Source: CAXBYZ01 sp963980215
Lineage (GTDB): Bacteria > Patescibacteriota > Microgenomatia > UBA1400 > CG1-02-47-37
NCBI GenBank assembly: GCA_963980215.1
Contig: CAXBYZ010000008.1
Coordinates: 1-25,887 of the forward strand
Length of the DNA: 25,887 nucleotides
Reading direction: 5' to 3'
Part shown: in pieces, positions 12,941 through 21,915 of the stretch
How the letters are laid out: each line of letters opens with the position of its first letter
Position numbering within the stretch: position 1 is the first letter of the stretch
Position numbers and translations under genes: made by a program
The notes under the pieces: model-generated
The model's input: only the letters and a program-made list of their open reading frames with translations
What the model was told of the DNA's origin: nothing
Databases searched by the model: none

Positions 12941-14866
12941 ATGAAACTTGTTGTTGTTGAATCACCAACCAAAGCTAAGACCTTGTCTAAGTTTTTGGGT
13001 TCGGGGTATAAAATAGAGGCCTCGATGGGCCATGTACGGGATTTACCAAAAAGCAAATTGGGGGTCGACACTGAGAAAAATTTTGAGCCAGAGTATGCGG
13101 TGGTTAAGGGAAAATCTAAAGTGATTGCGAAGTTAAGAAAAGAAGCTAAGGGTGTCGATGAAGTAATTTTAGCCACCGACCAAGATCGTGAAGGAGAGGC
13201 GATTGCTTTTCATGTTCAGTATTTACTGGGAGACAAACACAAGTACTCCAGAATTGTGTTTCATGAAATTACTAAGAGTGCCATTTTAGGTGCTTTAGAA
13301 AAAAAGGGTGAAGTGGATATGAAGTTGCTGGAAGCCCAACAAGCCAGAAGAATTTTGGATAGATTAGTGGGTTACAAATTATCTCCGGTGTTGTGGCGAA
13401 AAGTGAGACGAGGTTTGTCTGCCGGCAGAGTTCAGAGTGTGGCGGTGCGATTGGTGGTTGAGAAAGAAGATGAGATAAAGTCTTTTAATCCAGTAGAGTA
13501 CTGGGAAGTTGGGGTGGATTTAGAAACTAAAGATAAAGAAACTTTGAGGGTGGAGCTTAACAAGATTGAAGGTAAAAAGATGGAGGTTGGGAGTAAGAAG
13601 CAAGCCGATGAGGTGATTGGAGACTTAAAGAAAGCAAGCTACTTGGTTGAGAGTGTCAAAGAGAGAGAATCAAAGAGGTATTCGGTGCCACCGTTTATGA
13701 CTTCAACCATGCAGAGAACTGCCAGTACTAGGTTTGGTTATAGTGCTAAAAAAACCATGCGGGAAGCTCAGCAATTGTATGAAAAAGGTTTGATTACTTA
13801 TCATCGAACCGATAGTTTAAATCTAGCTGCTTCGGCGGTAGCTCAAGCTAGAGAGTTTATTAAAAAAGAGTTTGGTAAAGACTACTTGCCAGAAAAACCT
13901 AATTACTATAAATCTAACTCAAAGTCAGCCCAAGGAGCGCATGAAGCGATTCGGCCAACTAAACCTAATAGACAATCAATTGAGAGTAAGAGCACTTCAA
14001 GTAAATTGTACCGGTTAATTTGGGAAAGATTTATGGCCAGTCAAATGACTCCGGCGGTTTTTGATAAGACAGTAATTAAAGTGGAGGCCAAAGGAAATAA
14101 GATTTATGAGTTAGTAGCTAAAGGGGAGAGGTTGAAGTTTTTGGGTTGGTTAAAAGTTAATTCTAGATTTAAAGAAATGAATCAGGATTTGGCAATGGTA
14201 ACAGAGGGGGATTCGCTTCAATTAATTAAAGTGTTGCCAGAGCAAAAATTTACTCAGCCACCTTCAAGATATAACGAAGCTTCTTTGATAAAAGTTTTGG
14301 AGCAAAAAGGAATTGGTAGGCCATCTACCTATGCGCCGATTATCTCAACCATTCAATTGAGACAGTATGTGGAGAAAAAAGAAAAAAGACTCTACCCAAC
14401 TACCGTTGGGTTTGCTGTGACAAAGTTTTTGGTTGGTAATTTTTCTAAAGTTTTAGATTATGAGTTTACTGCAAAGATGGAGGATAATTTAGATGGAGTG
14501 GCTCATGGGAAGATTAATTGGGTGAAGTTACTCAGTGATTTTTATAGTCCTTTTGAAAAGAAAGTAGAAAAAGTAATTGAGAAGGCTAAGAGAGTTAAGA
14601 TTGAAGTTGAAAAATTTGGTCAGAAGTGTCCGGATTGTAAAAAAAATGATGTGGTGATAAGGGTGGGTAGATTTGGAAAGTTTTTAAGCTGTGAGAGCTT
14701 TCCTGAGTGCAAGTACACGGCTACTTACAAACAGATAGTTGAGGGAGTGGTGTGCGAAGATTGCGGTGGTGAAGTGATAGTGAAAAAATCTAGAAAAGGC
14801 AGACAGTTTTTTGGGTGTGGAAATTATCCAAAGTGTAAGTGGGCTAGTTGGAAAAAACCAAAATAG
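12941..14866 (+). CDS. topA: DNA topoisomerase I
   Basis: A 641-residue type IA topoisomerase that relaxes negative supercoils. The TOPRIM domain begins at residue 1 (LVVVESPTKAKTL, with ATDQDREGEA as the metal-binding DxDxE motif), LSAGRVQSVAVRLV follows, and GLITYHRTDS holds the catalytic Tyr. ASLIKVLEQKGIGRPSTYAPII is the next conserved block. The C-terminus has two zinc-ribbon modules: CPDC with CESFPEC, and CEDC with CGNYPKC. ATG 12941 is the family start (MKLVVVESP), supported over 12920 by the upstream promoter-like site. nrdJ follows 4 nt after the stop. Confidence 0.97.
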   Translation: MKLVVVESPTKAKTLSKFLGSGYKIEASMGHVRDLPKSKLGVDTEKNFEPEYAVVKGKSKVIAKLRKEAKGVDEVILATDQDREGEAIAFHVQYLLGDKHKYSRIVFHEITKSAILGALEKKGEVDMKLLEAQQARRILDRLVGYKLSPVLWRKVRRGLSAGRVQSVAVRLVVEKEDEIKSFNPVEYWEVGVDLETKDKETLRVELNKIEGKKMEVGSKKQADEVIGDLKKASYLVESVKERESKRYSVPPFMTSTMQRTASTRFGYSAKKTMREAQQLYEKGLITYHRTDSLNLAASAVAQAREFIKKEFGKDYLPEKPNYYKSNSKSAQGAHEAIRPTKPNRQSIESKSTSSKLYRLIWERFMASQMTPAVFDKTVIKVEAKGNKIYELVAKGERLKFLGWLKVNSRFKEMNQDLAMVTEGDSLQLIKVLPEQKFTQPPSRYNEASLIKVLEQKGIGRPSTYAPIISTIQLRQYVEKKEKRLYPTTVGFAVTKFLVGNFSKVLDYEFTAKMEDNLDGVAHGKINWVKLLSDFYSPFEKKVEKVIEKAKRVKIEVEKFGQKCPDCKKNDVVIRVGRFGKFLSCESFPECKYTATYKQIVEGVVCEDCGGEVIVKKSRKGRQFFGCGNYPKCKWASWKKPK

Positions 14867-14870
14867 ATAT

Positions 14871-17066
14871 ATGCAGATAAATTGGCAGATAAAAAAAAGA
14901 TCAGGTGAACTTCAGGTTTATAGTAAAGAGAAGTTGGTTAGATCTATATATAGAGCTCAGGAAAATATCGAGAAACAAAATTGGGATCAAGCTAGAAAGA
15001 TTGGAAAGCTAGTCATAGATGAGTTAGAAGAAAAATTTAAACAAGAAAAAATATTGGGATCGGATGAAGTCGGAGATGTTTTAGAGAGAGTTTTGATTGA
15101 TAACAAGCTTTATGATATTGCTAGGGCTTTTATTATTGCTAGAGAGAAACAACGTCAGGAAGATAAAGCTGAGAAAGGTTTGGGGGTGGTTGATGATGTT
15201 GGGTTGCCATATACCTCGATAGTGGTTTTAAAGAATAAGTACTTACAAAAAGATGATAATGACAGAGTGACAGAGACGCCAAAAGATTTATTTAAAAGAG
15301 TGGCTAAATCTTTGGCCAAAGCTGAGAAAACATCGAAAAACAAGAAGGCTTGGGCGAGAAGATTTTATAAGTCAATGAAGTACTTGGAGTTTTTGCCGGG
15401 AGGTAGAACTTTAGCTAATGCCGGGACTAACAACAATCAGTTAGCCAATTGTTTTGTGATGCCGATGCCGGATAGTGTTGAAGGTATTTTTGATAGTGTT
15501 AAAGAGTCTTCAATTTTAAAGAAAAATGGCGGTGGAGTTGGTTTTAGTTTTTCTCATATTCGCCCCAAAGGTGATGAGGTGGCCACCACTAGTGGCAAGG
15601 CGGCTGGTCCGGTAGCTTTTATGAAGATTGTGAACGATGCTAGTGAGATTTTGCAACAAGCTGGAGGGAGAAGAAGTGGCAATATGGTGGTTTTGCATGT
15701 GACTCATCCGGATATTTTTGAGTTTATTACCTCAAAAGAAGATGAAAACCATTTGAATCAGATTAATTTCTCCCTAGGGTTAACTGATAAGTTTATGAAG
15801 GCGGTGAAAAAAGATAAACCGTTTGATTTAGTGAATCCTAGAAATGGAGAAGTGGTAAACACGGTTTCGGCTCGATCTATTTTTGAGTTGTGTGCTTCTT
15901 ATGCTTGGAAAAATGGCGATCCTGGGATTATTTTTTTGGATAGAATTAATAAAGATAACCCTACGCCCCATGTGGGGGTTTTGGAGGCAGTTAATTTGTG
16001 CGGAGAGCAACCTTTGTTAAACTATGAAGCTTGCAATTTAGGGAGTATTAACCTGGGAAGACATGTTAAGGTTTCTAAAGAGGGGAAAAAGGAAGTTGAT
16101 TGGGAGAAGTTAGAGAAAACGGTGAAGGTGGGAGTGAGGATGCTGGATAATGCTATTAGTGTGGGAACTTACCCTTTAAAAAAAGTAACTAAAGTGGTGA
16201 GGTCTAATAGGAAAATTGGTTTGGGGGTAATGGGATTTGCGGATTTATTGGTGAGACTTGATATTGCTTATAATAGTAAAGAGGGTTTGCAGTTGGCAGG
16301 GAAAATAATGAAGTTTATTCAAGAAATTGCTCATGAGACTTCTATTAAACTGGGAAAAGAAAAAGGTAGTTTTCCAAACTTTAAAGAAAGTTTGTGGGAT
16401 AAAAAAGGTTACAAGAGTATGCGAAACGCTACCCTAACCACGATTGCGCCAACGGGATCGATTAGTATGGTGGCTAATGCTAGTTATGGCATAGAACCCC
16501 ACTTTGCTCTGGCTTTTTACAAAGAAGCTTTGGGGGGAATTAGATTGCCAGAGATTAATGCGGATTTATTGGAAGCCCTAAGGCATAGTGAGGTAGACTT
16601 GAGAGCTGGATTGGTAGATGAGGTGGCTCGCCAAGGGGTTTTGAATAATATAAAAGAGATTCCGGAGAGTATTAAAAAAGTTTTTGTGACGGCTCATGAT
16701 TTATCTTCAGAAGAGCACATTGCTATGCAATCTGTTTTTCAAAAGTACACGGATAACGCGGTGTCTAAAACTATTAATATGCCAAACCATTCGAGGGTGG
16801 AGGATGTTGTTAAAGTCTTTATCTCTGCTTGGGAAGCGGGCTGTAAGGGGCTAACTATATATAGGGATTCTAGCAGAAGTACTCAGGTATTAAATGTGGG
16901 TTATGGGGATAAGAAAAAAGAAACTAAAAATAATAGCAAGATAAAAATCTTAAAAGACACAGATAGACAGCAGGGTGATAAATGTCCTCAATGTGGAGAA
17001 AAAATGCTAAAAACCGAAGGTTGTGCTACCTGTCCGGCTTGCGCTTTTAGTTTGTGTAGTGTGTAG
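14871..17066 (+). CDS. nrdJ: adenosylcobalamin-dependent ribonucleoside reductase (class II)
   Basis: A 731-residue enzyme that reduces ribonucleotides to deoxyribonucleotides with a B12-derived radical. An N-terminal ATP-cone (about residues 1-90) senses dATP/ATP. The catalytic barrel contains LPGGRTLANAGT, NCFVMPMPDSVEGIFDSVKESSILKKNGGGVGFSFSHIRP, NLCGEQPL (the NxCxE active site, thiyl Cys and Glu) and APTGSISMVANASYGIEP. The C-terminal tail has CPQCGEKMLKTEGCATCPACAFSLC, a zinc-ribbon/redox tail that recycles the active-site disulfide. The start at 14871, right after topA, gives the usual N-terminus. Most CPR cells cannot make cobalamin, so B12 must presumably be acquired. Confidence 0.96.
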   Translation: MQINWQIKKRSGELQVYSKEKLVRSIYRAQENIEKQNWDQARKIGKLVIDELEEKFKQEKILGSDEVGDVLERVLIDNKLYDIARAFIIAREKQRQEDKAEKGLGVVDDVGLPYTSIVVLKNKYLQKDDNDRVTETPKDLFKRVAKSLAKAEKTSKNKKAWARRFYKSMKYLEFLPGGRTLANAGTNNNQLANCFVMPMPDSVEGIFDSVKESSILKKNGGGVGFSFSHIRPKGDEVATTSGKAAGPVAFMKIVNDASEILQQAGGRRSGNMVVLHVTHPDIFEFITSKEDENHLNQINFSLGLTDKFMKAVKKDKPFDLVNPRNGEVVNTVSARSIFELCASYAWKNGDPGIIFLDRINKDNPTPHVGVLEAVNLCGEQPLLNYEACNLGSINLGRHVKVSKEGKKEVDWEKLEKTVKVGVRMLDNAISVGTYPLKKVTKVVRSNRKIGLGVMGFADLLVRLDIAYNSKEGLQLAGKIMKFIQEIAHETSIKLGKEKGSFPNFKESLWDKKGYKSMRNATLTTIAPTGSISMVANASYGIEPHFALAFYKEALGGIRLPEINADLLEALRHSEVDLRAGLVDEVARQGVLNNIKEIPESIKKVFVTAHDLSSEEHIAMQSVFQKYTDNAVSKTINMPNHSRVEDVVKVFISAWEAGCKGLTIYRDSSRSTQVLNVGYGDKKKETKNNSKIKILKDTDRQQGDKCPQCGEKMLKTEGCATCPACAFSLCSV

Positions 17067-17109
17067 AAAAGTAGTTTAATTTATTAATTTCCTGCCTTGG
17101 AATAGATAA

Positions 17110-18204
17110 ATGAAAGAAATTGTTACCCCAAATAGTATTCTAGGAGAAGATGCTAATAAGAGAATTGTACTGCCCACAGATATTGATTTTCAACCTAGGG
17201 TTCCAAGTAGGAAAATTGAAGGTGGTGAAATAAATTACTATTATGGTGAGGAGGCCAAGAGTTATTGGAATGGTGAGCCGCCACAATTAATACTGGCTAC
17301 TGGTAGTTTGAGAAAGGCTTTGATGTGGTTTATTGAATTAAATGGTTTAGTGTATCCTGGAGATCAAGGCAATATGCCCAAGGGATTTAATGATCATTTG
17401 AGGAGAATTAATAATGGAGATGGAGTATTGCAAGTTGGTGATCCAGTGATGTTGGGGTACTACGAAGGAGCTGAGGTGTGGGTGGAGTCGCAAGATGGAG
17501 AGACTGAAGGGAATAACCCTGTAGAGCAGGCGAGAAACAAAGTATTAAGCTTGCTGGATAAATATAAAGGCAAAAATGTAATGATACTGGCCGGAGACAC
17601 GGTTGGAGAAAGTTTTGATGGTGTTCAATACGGTAAGCCTAATAGTATGAGTGATGACTATAACGAGGAAGATTATATTAGAGATTGGCTTGATAGTGGG
17701 AGTGTAAATGTTAATGGATTGGCGGTACTTGATTGTTGGACTGGAGATGTAGAAGTAGAAAGACTAGAAATAGCTACTGACACAAATGGTGCGGTGATGG
17801 ATAATTTATCAGTTGACATGCATGCTGGAGAAGGTGGTTTATCTCAACAAGTAGTCAAGTGGGATGAAATGTTTCCTGGGTGGAGAGATAATCCAAGCGT
17901 GTATTTAGAGATGATGCAACATGCTTGTCAGTATGCTGGGGCTACACCGATGGCTTTACTAGAATTAGCTATATCCTTGAGGTTAAAGCCGAGAAATACT
18001 TTTGAGTTTGACCATTTCGATGAAGAAATCTTAACTAGGGATAGCGATGGTAGGGTGACTCATGTTAAAGGAATACCAGTGGATCCTAGAGATAGAAAAG
18101 CAAGAGCAAGCATAAAAACTAATGAAGTTTTTGGCACAGTCAGTGAGTGGCCCTCTATTGGATCTAGAAATGAGGGGATGCCTGGTGGTGTTCCTGGCTA
18201 TTAA
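17110..18204 (+). CDS. long Maf-like nucleotide pyrophosphatase-type protein
   Basis: This 364-residue protein has the ordered motifs of the Maf/HAM1 superfamily: LILATGSLRKALMWF (about residues 60-74, in place of LILASxSPRR), EQARNKVLSLL (139-149, the helix before the catalytic strand), AGDTV (161-165, in place of GADTVV with its catalytic Asp), YGKP (174-177), and VNVNGLAVLDCW (about 199-210) in place of the H-V-TG strand. Maf proteins hydrolyse non-canonical or uncharged NTPs to NMP and PPi. It is almost twice the usual length of 190-200, with about 55 extra N-terminal and 120 extra C-terminal residues I do not recognise. It lies 43 nt after nrdJ and 3 nt before the kinase fusion. The fold assignment is moderately sure, the substrate unknown. 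Confidence 0.6.
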   Translation: MKEIVTPNSILGEDANKRIVLPTDIDFQPRVPSRKIEGGEINYYYGEEAKSYWNGEPPQLILATGSLRKALMWFIELNGLVYPGDQGNMPKGFNDHLRRINNGDGVLQVGDPVMLGYYEGAEVWVESQDGETEGNNPVEQARNKVLSLLDKYKGKNVMILAGDTVGESFDGVQYGKPNSMSDDYNEEDYIRDWLDSGSVNVNGLAVLDCWTGDVEVERLEIATDTNGAVMDNLSVDMHAGEGGLSQQVVKWDEMFPGWRDNPSVYLEMMQHACQYAGATPMALLELAISLRLKPRNTFEFDHFDEEILTRDSDGRVTHVKGIPVDPRDRKARASIKTNEVFGTVSEWPSIGSRNEGMPGGVPGY

Positions 18205-18207
18205 ATT

Positions 18208-20061
18208 ATGACAATTAAAGGTTTAGGAGTAATTAGAAAAAGGGGTAAAAAGAAGATTGGTTATTATCCTAGGATTGAAGTGGGGGCGGACTGTTTGGGA
18301 TTGGGAAAGACGACTGCTGTTAAAGTTTTAACAAGAAAGTTAAAGCAACTTCGAGTGCCTGTAAAATCTTCATATGAGTTGGCTGAGAAAAATCCCTACT
18401 TAAGATTAAGCTACGATGATCCCTCAAAAGGTTTATTGAAGTCTCAAAAATGGTTTATTAAGACAAAGTATGGGCAGGTGAAAAATGGGTCAAAAAAATC
18501 TGTTTTTATTCAAGATGTTCATCCAGAGATGGATTATAACTATGCCTTAACAAATGCTTTAATTGGGCGGATGAGTAAAGATGACTTTAAAGAGTATAAC
18601 CACTACTTTAATTCATTAAACTGGGGGGCAGCTCCGGCACCGGATTTATTAGTTTACTTTTATTTAAACGACGATGCTTTATTAAAACGAACCAGAGCAG
18701 CAGCCGAAGAGTATGAAAAAATGAAAGATGATTATTACCTGACTATGAAACAAGTAAATGGAGAGTGGATCAAAAAAGCAGAGAAAGAGATGAATGTTTT
18801 AAAGATAGATTTAGCTGACTTTGCATTTCATAAAGATAAATTATCTCAAATGAATTTACTAAATAAAGTGATAATAGCTCTAAAAGGAACTAGTGGTGAA
18901 ATTAAATTAAATAAAAAAGCCTTGAAAGGAAATTTTCATAAAAGAGATTGGGATAAGATTAAGCGTAAAAAAGTTATTATTACTTGTGGCTTGCCCGGTT
19001 CTGGCAAAAGTTATTTTGCAAAAGAGATTTGTAAAAAATTGGGATACAAGTACCTAGCCTCAGATACAATTAGGAGCTCCCAAGAGTATAAAAAAAGATT
19101 TGGTGAGGCCAAGTCAACTAGGTATATAAATAGCTCAGAAGCTTATGAAAAGAACAGGGATGTTCATTATCAGGTAATAAACGAGATGGCCATTAATAAT
19201 CTTAAGGCTGGTAAAAAGGTGGTAATTGATGCTACTTTTTTAGGGCCACAAAGACAAAGATTAATTAAAACCTTGGAAGAAAGTGGTTATTTGGAAGATA
19301 GCTTGTTTTTGCCAGTTAAAGCAGATGAATTAGTCATGATGCATCAGATGTTGGGAATTGATAATTGGCCAAAAGCCTATACTTGGTTTGCAAAAGAAGT
19401 GGAAGAGGGAAGGTCTAGTTATCCTGACGAGAGAGATGGAAGGGTGGAAGTTTTAATAATTAAAAATAGTAAAATGGATGATTTTTTTGGTGATCAGGGT
19501 TTATTGCAGTTGAGCAAGTTACACGAAATAGAGAACAAAGAGATAATAATTATGTCTGGATTACCTGGTAGTGGTAAAGGGTATATTGCTAAAAAATTAC
19601 GTCAAAGGTTGGGTTGTGATTATTTGTCTACAGACAAGATTAGGCATTCAAAGATATATACTCAGGAGACTAACAAGTTTATGTCAGGGGTGGATAAATA
19701 TGAGAAATCTAGAGATTTAACTTACCAGATGATGCACGAGATGATGATTAAAAAGATAAAAAAAGGTAAGCAAGTGATACTTGATGGAACTTATATTGGA
19801 CCACAGATAAAAGCATTAGTAAAAATTTTAAAAGAAGAGAATTTGCTAGATAAAGCCGTGGTGTTGCTGGTTCGATCTTCAGAGAAAATAACCGAGAAGA
19901 GAATTGATATTCTTCGTAGAAAACTAAAGAATGGTCAAGAGCATGCCAAGGCTTGGAGAAGATCTTATGATTGGTTTATAGCAAAGTTAAAAACAAAGGA
20001 GATTCGATTTCCAAATGAAAAGATTGATGGAGTTAGAGTAATGGAGATTTGGAATCAATGA
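18208..20061 (+). CDS. fusion: deoxynucleoside kinase-like plus two PNK-type P-loop domains
   Basis: A 617-residue protein of three P-loop units. Residues 1-240 look like a deoxynucleoside kinase: Walker A-like GADCLGLGKTT (from residue 26), Glu of SSYELAEKNPYL, and PDLLVYFYLNDDALLKRTRAAAEEYE, followed by the YYLTMKQVNGEW lid. Two changes are odd: the P-loop carries two extra residues compared with GADGSGKTT, and the usual [DE]RS is DVH. Residues 255-420 and 445-617 are tandem copies of an AAA_33/polynucleotide kinase-like domain, GLPGSGKS at 261 and GLPGSGKG at 451, each followed by ASDTIR/STDKIR and VVIDATFLGPQ/VILDGTYIGPQ. The second P-loop has Gly where Ser/Thr binds magnesium, so it may be inactive. 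The arrangement suggests phosphorylation of nucleosides or nucleic acid ends. Confidence 0.75.
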   Translation: MTIKGLGVIRKRGKKKIGYYPRIEVGADCLGLGKTTAVKVLTRKLKQLRVPVKSSYELAEKNPYLRLSYDDPSKGLLKSQKWFIKTKYGQVKNGSKKSVFIQDVHPEMDYNYALTNALIGRMSKDDFKEYNHYFNSLNWGAAPAPDLLVYFYLNDDALLKRTRAAAEEYEKMKDDYYLTMKQVNGEWIKKAEKEMNVLKIDLADFAFHKDKLSQMNLLNKVIIALKGTSGEIKLNKKALKGNFHKRDWDKIKRKKVIITCGLPGSGKSYFAKEICKKLGYKYLASDTIRSSQEYKKRFGEAKSTRYINSSEAYEKNRDVHYQVINEMAINNLKAGKKVVIDATFLGPQRQRLIKTLEESGYLEDSLFLPVKADELVMMHQMLGIDNWPKAYTWFAKEVEEGRSSYPDERDGRVEVLIIKNSKMDDFFGDQGLLQLSKLHEIENKEIIIMSGLPGSGKGYIAKKLRQRLGCDYLSTDKIRHSKIYTQETNKFMSGVDKYEKSRDLTYQMMHEMMIKKIKKGKQVILDGTYIGPQIKALVKILKEENLLDKAVVLLVRSSEKITEKRIDILRRKLKNGQEHAKAWRRSYDWFIAKLKTKEIRFPNEKIDGVRVMEIWNQ

Positions 20062-20067
20062 TAAGAT
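20059..20067 (+). promoter_or_regulatory. extended -10 promoter of the HAD gene
   Basis: TGA TAAGAT ends exactly 7 nt before the ATG at 20075. TGA is also the stop codon of the upstream kinase fusion. Confidence 0.5.
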
Positions 20068-20074
20068 TGAATGT

Positions 20075-20734
20075 ATGAATAAACTTAAATGGATTAGAGA
20101 TATTAAGGGAATAGGGTGGGATTTGGATGGAACTTTATATCCTGCTAACACAATTCCTGAAGAATTATTTATAGAAACACAAGTCAAGGCGGTGATGGAG
20201 AAAAATAATTGGAGCAAGAAAAAGGCAAAAGAAGAGTATGAAGAGATTTACAAAGAGATTGGAAGTCATACAAAAACTTTATCAAAATTGGGGGTTAATG
20301 GAGTGAGTTTATTCTTAAAATTTTGGGATGAGTTGCCGTTGGAAAAGTATTTAAAACCTGATAAAAAATTAATACAAATGTTTAAATTGCTAAAAGGCGT
20401 TAGGCATTTTGTGCTATCAAATGGAGGTAGGGAGGAGCAAGTAAAAAGAAAGATGAAGTTATTGGGATTAGATCTAGGAGGGTTTGAGATGATTGTTTCT
20501 GGTTATGATTTGGGTTTGGTTAAACCCAGTAAAGAAATATTTCAAGTTATGGCTAAAAAAATGAACTTAAAAACTAGCGAGATAATGTATGTGGGTGATA
20601 GGGAAAAAGCTGATGTGATTGGAGCAAAAGAGGCTGGCATGAGAACATGTCTTGTTTATGGAGAGTCAAAAGAAGCTGACGTAAGCCTTGAAAGTGTTTA
20701 TGAGGTAGCGGAGATGTTTGGTAAAAAGGTATAA
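20075..20734 (+). CDS. HAD-superfamily phosphatase, subfamily IA
   Basis: A 219-residue HAD hydrolase with all four motifs: GWDLDGTLYP (motif I with both Asp, about residues 14-23), VLSNGGREEQV (motif II, Ser/Asn), KPSKEIFQVMAKKM (motif III, Lys) and YVGDREKADVIGAKEAGMRT (motif IV, Asp pair). The long helical cap between motifs I and II is of the C1 type seen in phosphoglycolate phosphatases, pyrimidine 5'-nucleotidases and PpaX. Its place between two kinase fusions favours a nucleotide-dephosphorylating role, but the substrate cannot be read from sequence. The first in-frame ATG after the promoter is used. Confidence 0.85.
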   Translation: MNKLKWIRDIKGIGWDLDGTLYPANTIPEELFIETQVKAVMEKNNWSKKKAKEEYEEIYKEIGSHTKTLSKLGVNGVSLFLKFWDELPLEKYLKPDKKLIQMFKLLKGVRHFVLSNGGREEQVKRKMKLLGLDLGGFEMIVSGYDLGLVKPSKEIFQVMAKKMNLKTSEIMYVGDREKADVIGAKEAGMRTCLVYGESKEADVSLESVYEVAEMFGKKV

Positions 20735-20735
20735 T
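20730..20735 (+). promoter_or_regulatory. -10 box before the DNPH1-like/thymidylate kinase gene
   Basis: A perfect TATAAT overlapping the HAD stop codon, 6 nt before the ATG at 20742. There is no TGn or clear -35, so this is less sure than the others. Confidence 0.45.
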
Positions 20736-20741
20736 TAGGTT

Positions 20742-21845
20742 ATGAAGATATATTTTGGGGCGTCAGTGAGCTTGGATCGATCTTTGTTGCCGGTATATAG
20801 AAAAATTGTTAAGGAAATTAAAAAACAAGGACATAGTGTTTTATCCGAATATGTGGTGGATCCAAGACTGAAAACAGGTGATGGATTGAGCGCTAAAAAG
20901 TTATTTGAAAGAGAGACCAAAACCATAGAGAAGGCAGATTTGGTGATTGCAGAAGTAACTGGCCCTTCATGGGGGACGGCTTTTTTGATGGAGCATGCTC
21001 TGGAGTCTGGTAAGCCAGTGTTAGCTTTGTTTTACAAAGAGGTTGATCACCCACTACCAATGATGATAAAGGGTCACCCTGAGCTTTATGTGGAGCATTA
21101 TGATGAAGATAATATCCATTCGATTTTAAAGAAAAATTTAGAGCACTTTAAACAAATGAAGCGGAAGAAAGGTAAGTTGATTGTGATTGATGGAGCTGAT
21201 GGGTCTGGTAAAGCTACGCAAACAAAAAAACTATTGAAGTACTTAAAGAAGAATAAGTTAAAAAATAAATATATTACCTTTCCGCGTTACTACACTTCAT
21301 TTCACGGCAAACATGTGGGTCGTTTTTTGACAGGAGAGTTTGGAGGTAATAGTGAGGTTAGTCCATATTTATCTAGTTTGGCTTTTGCGTTGGATAGGCT
21401 TCATGCAAGAGATGAAATAGTTGATTGGTTGTCTTGTGGTAACGTGGTAGTGGCAGATAGGTATGTGTCTGCCTCTTTGGCTCATCAGGGCTCCAAGATG
21501 CCACCAAAAAAAAGAAAACATTTTTTAAACTGGCTTTATGACATGGAGTATAAGGAGCACAAGTTACCAAAAGAAGACCTGGTGATTTATCTTTATGTAC
21601 CAGTAAAGAAAGCTCAAGAGTTGATAGGCAAGAAGGGTAAGCGGGGTTACATCAAGGGTAAGGACATACAAGAGGGAGATATAAAACACCAAAAGAGATC
21701 GATTGAGATGTATAGAGATTTTTGCAAGAAGCATAAGCATTGGATAGAGGTAAAATGTGTGGAGAGGGGAAAATTATTGAGTGTTGACGAAATTCATGAG
21801 AAGATTTTAGGGGTTTTGAAGAAGAAAAAGATAATTGCCGGTTGA
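20742..21845 (+). CDS. fusion: 2'-deoxynucleoside 5'-phosphate N-hydrolase-like plus thymidylate kinase
   Basis: Residues 1-145 resemble DNPH1/RCL and nucleoside 2-deoxyribosyltransferases: MKIYFGASVSLDRS, then ERETKTIEKADLVIAEVTGPSWGTAFLMEHALESGKPVLALFY. Such enzymes cleave the base from dNMPs. The catalytic Glu usually found four residues after PSxG appears to be Leu here, with a Glu two residues further on (FLMEHA). Residues 147-367 are thymidylate kinase: IDGADGSGKATQ (P-loop from about residue 150), FPRYYTSFHGKHVGRFLTGEFG, and ADRYVSASLAHQG (DR[YH] motif). Both halves look complete and the frame is continuous. A hydrolase that destroys dNMP joined to a kinase that activates dTMP suggests a quality-control pairing; this is inference. 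Confidence 0.85.
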   Translation: MKIYFGASVSLDRSLLPVYRKIVKEIKKQGHSVLSEYVVDPRLKTGDGLSAKKLFERETKTIEKADLVIAEVTGPSWGTAFLMEHALESGKPVLALFYKEVDHPLPMMIKGHPELYVEHYDEDNIHSILKKNLEHFKQMKRKKGKLIVIDGADGSGKATQTKKLLKYLKKNKLKNKYITFPRYYTSFHGKHVGRFLTGEFGGNSEVSPYLSSLAFALDRLHARDEIVDWLSCGNVVVADRYVSASLAHQGSKMPPKKRKHFLNWLYDMEYKEHKLPKEDLVIYLYVPVKKAQELIGKKGKRGYIKGKDIQEGDIKHQKRSIEMYRDFCKKHKHWIEVKCVERGKLLSVDEIHEKILGVLKKKKIIAG

Positions 21846-21871
21846 CATAATAAATAATAGGGTTGTATATT
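21842..21871 (+). promoter_or_regulatory. sigma70-type promoter of the PRTase-like gene
   Basis: A perfect TTGACA (21842-21847), an 18-nt spacer and TATATT (21866-21871). TGA in the -35 is also the stop of the upstream gene. Transcription should begin near 21878, at the base of the next hairpin. Confidence 0.65.
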
Positions 21872-21877
21872 TAGATT

Positions 21878-21903
21878 CCAGAGCCAAGAGCTCTGGTTTT
21901 TTT
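21878..21903 (+). terminator. intrinsic terminator-like hairpin between promoter and start
   Basis: CCAGAGC (21878-21884) pairs perfectly with GCTCTGG (21890-21896) around CAAGA and is followed by seven T. It could end the upstream nucleotide operon or attenuate the transcript that begins at its own base. Confidence 0.7.
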
Positions 21904-21915
21904 AAGGAGAAAATG

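Noticed and set aside
8376..14866. Recoding of TGA as glycine or tryptophan
   Set aside because: mreB, mrdA and dprA end with TGA at the expected length, and no conserved gene has an internal TGA.
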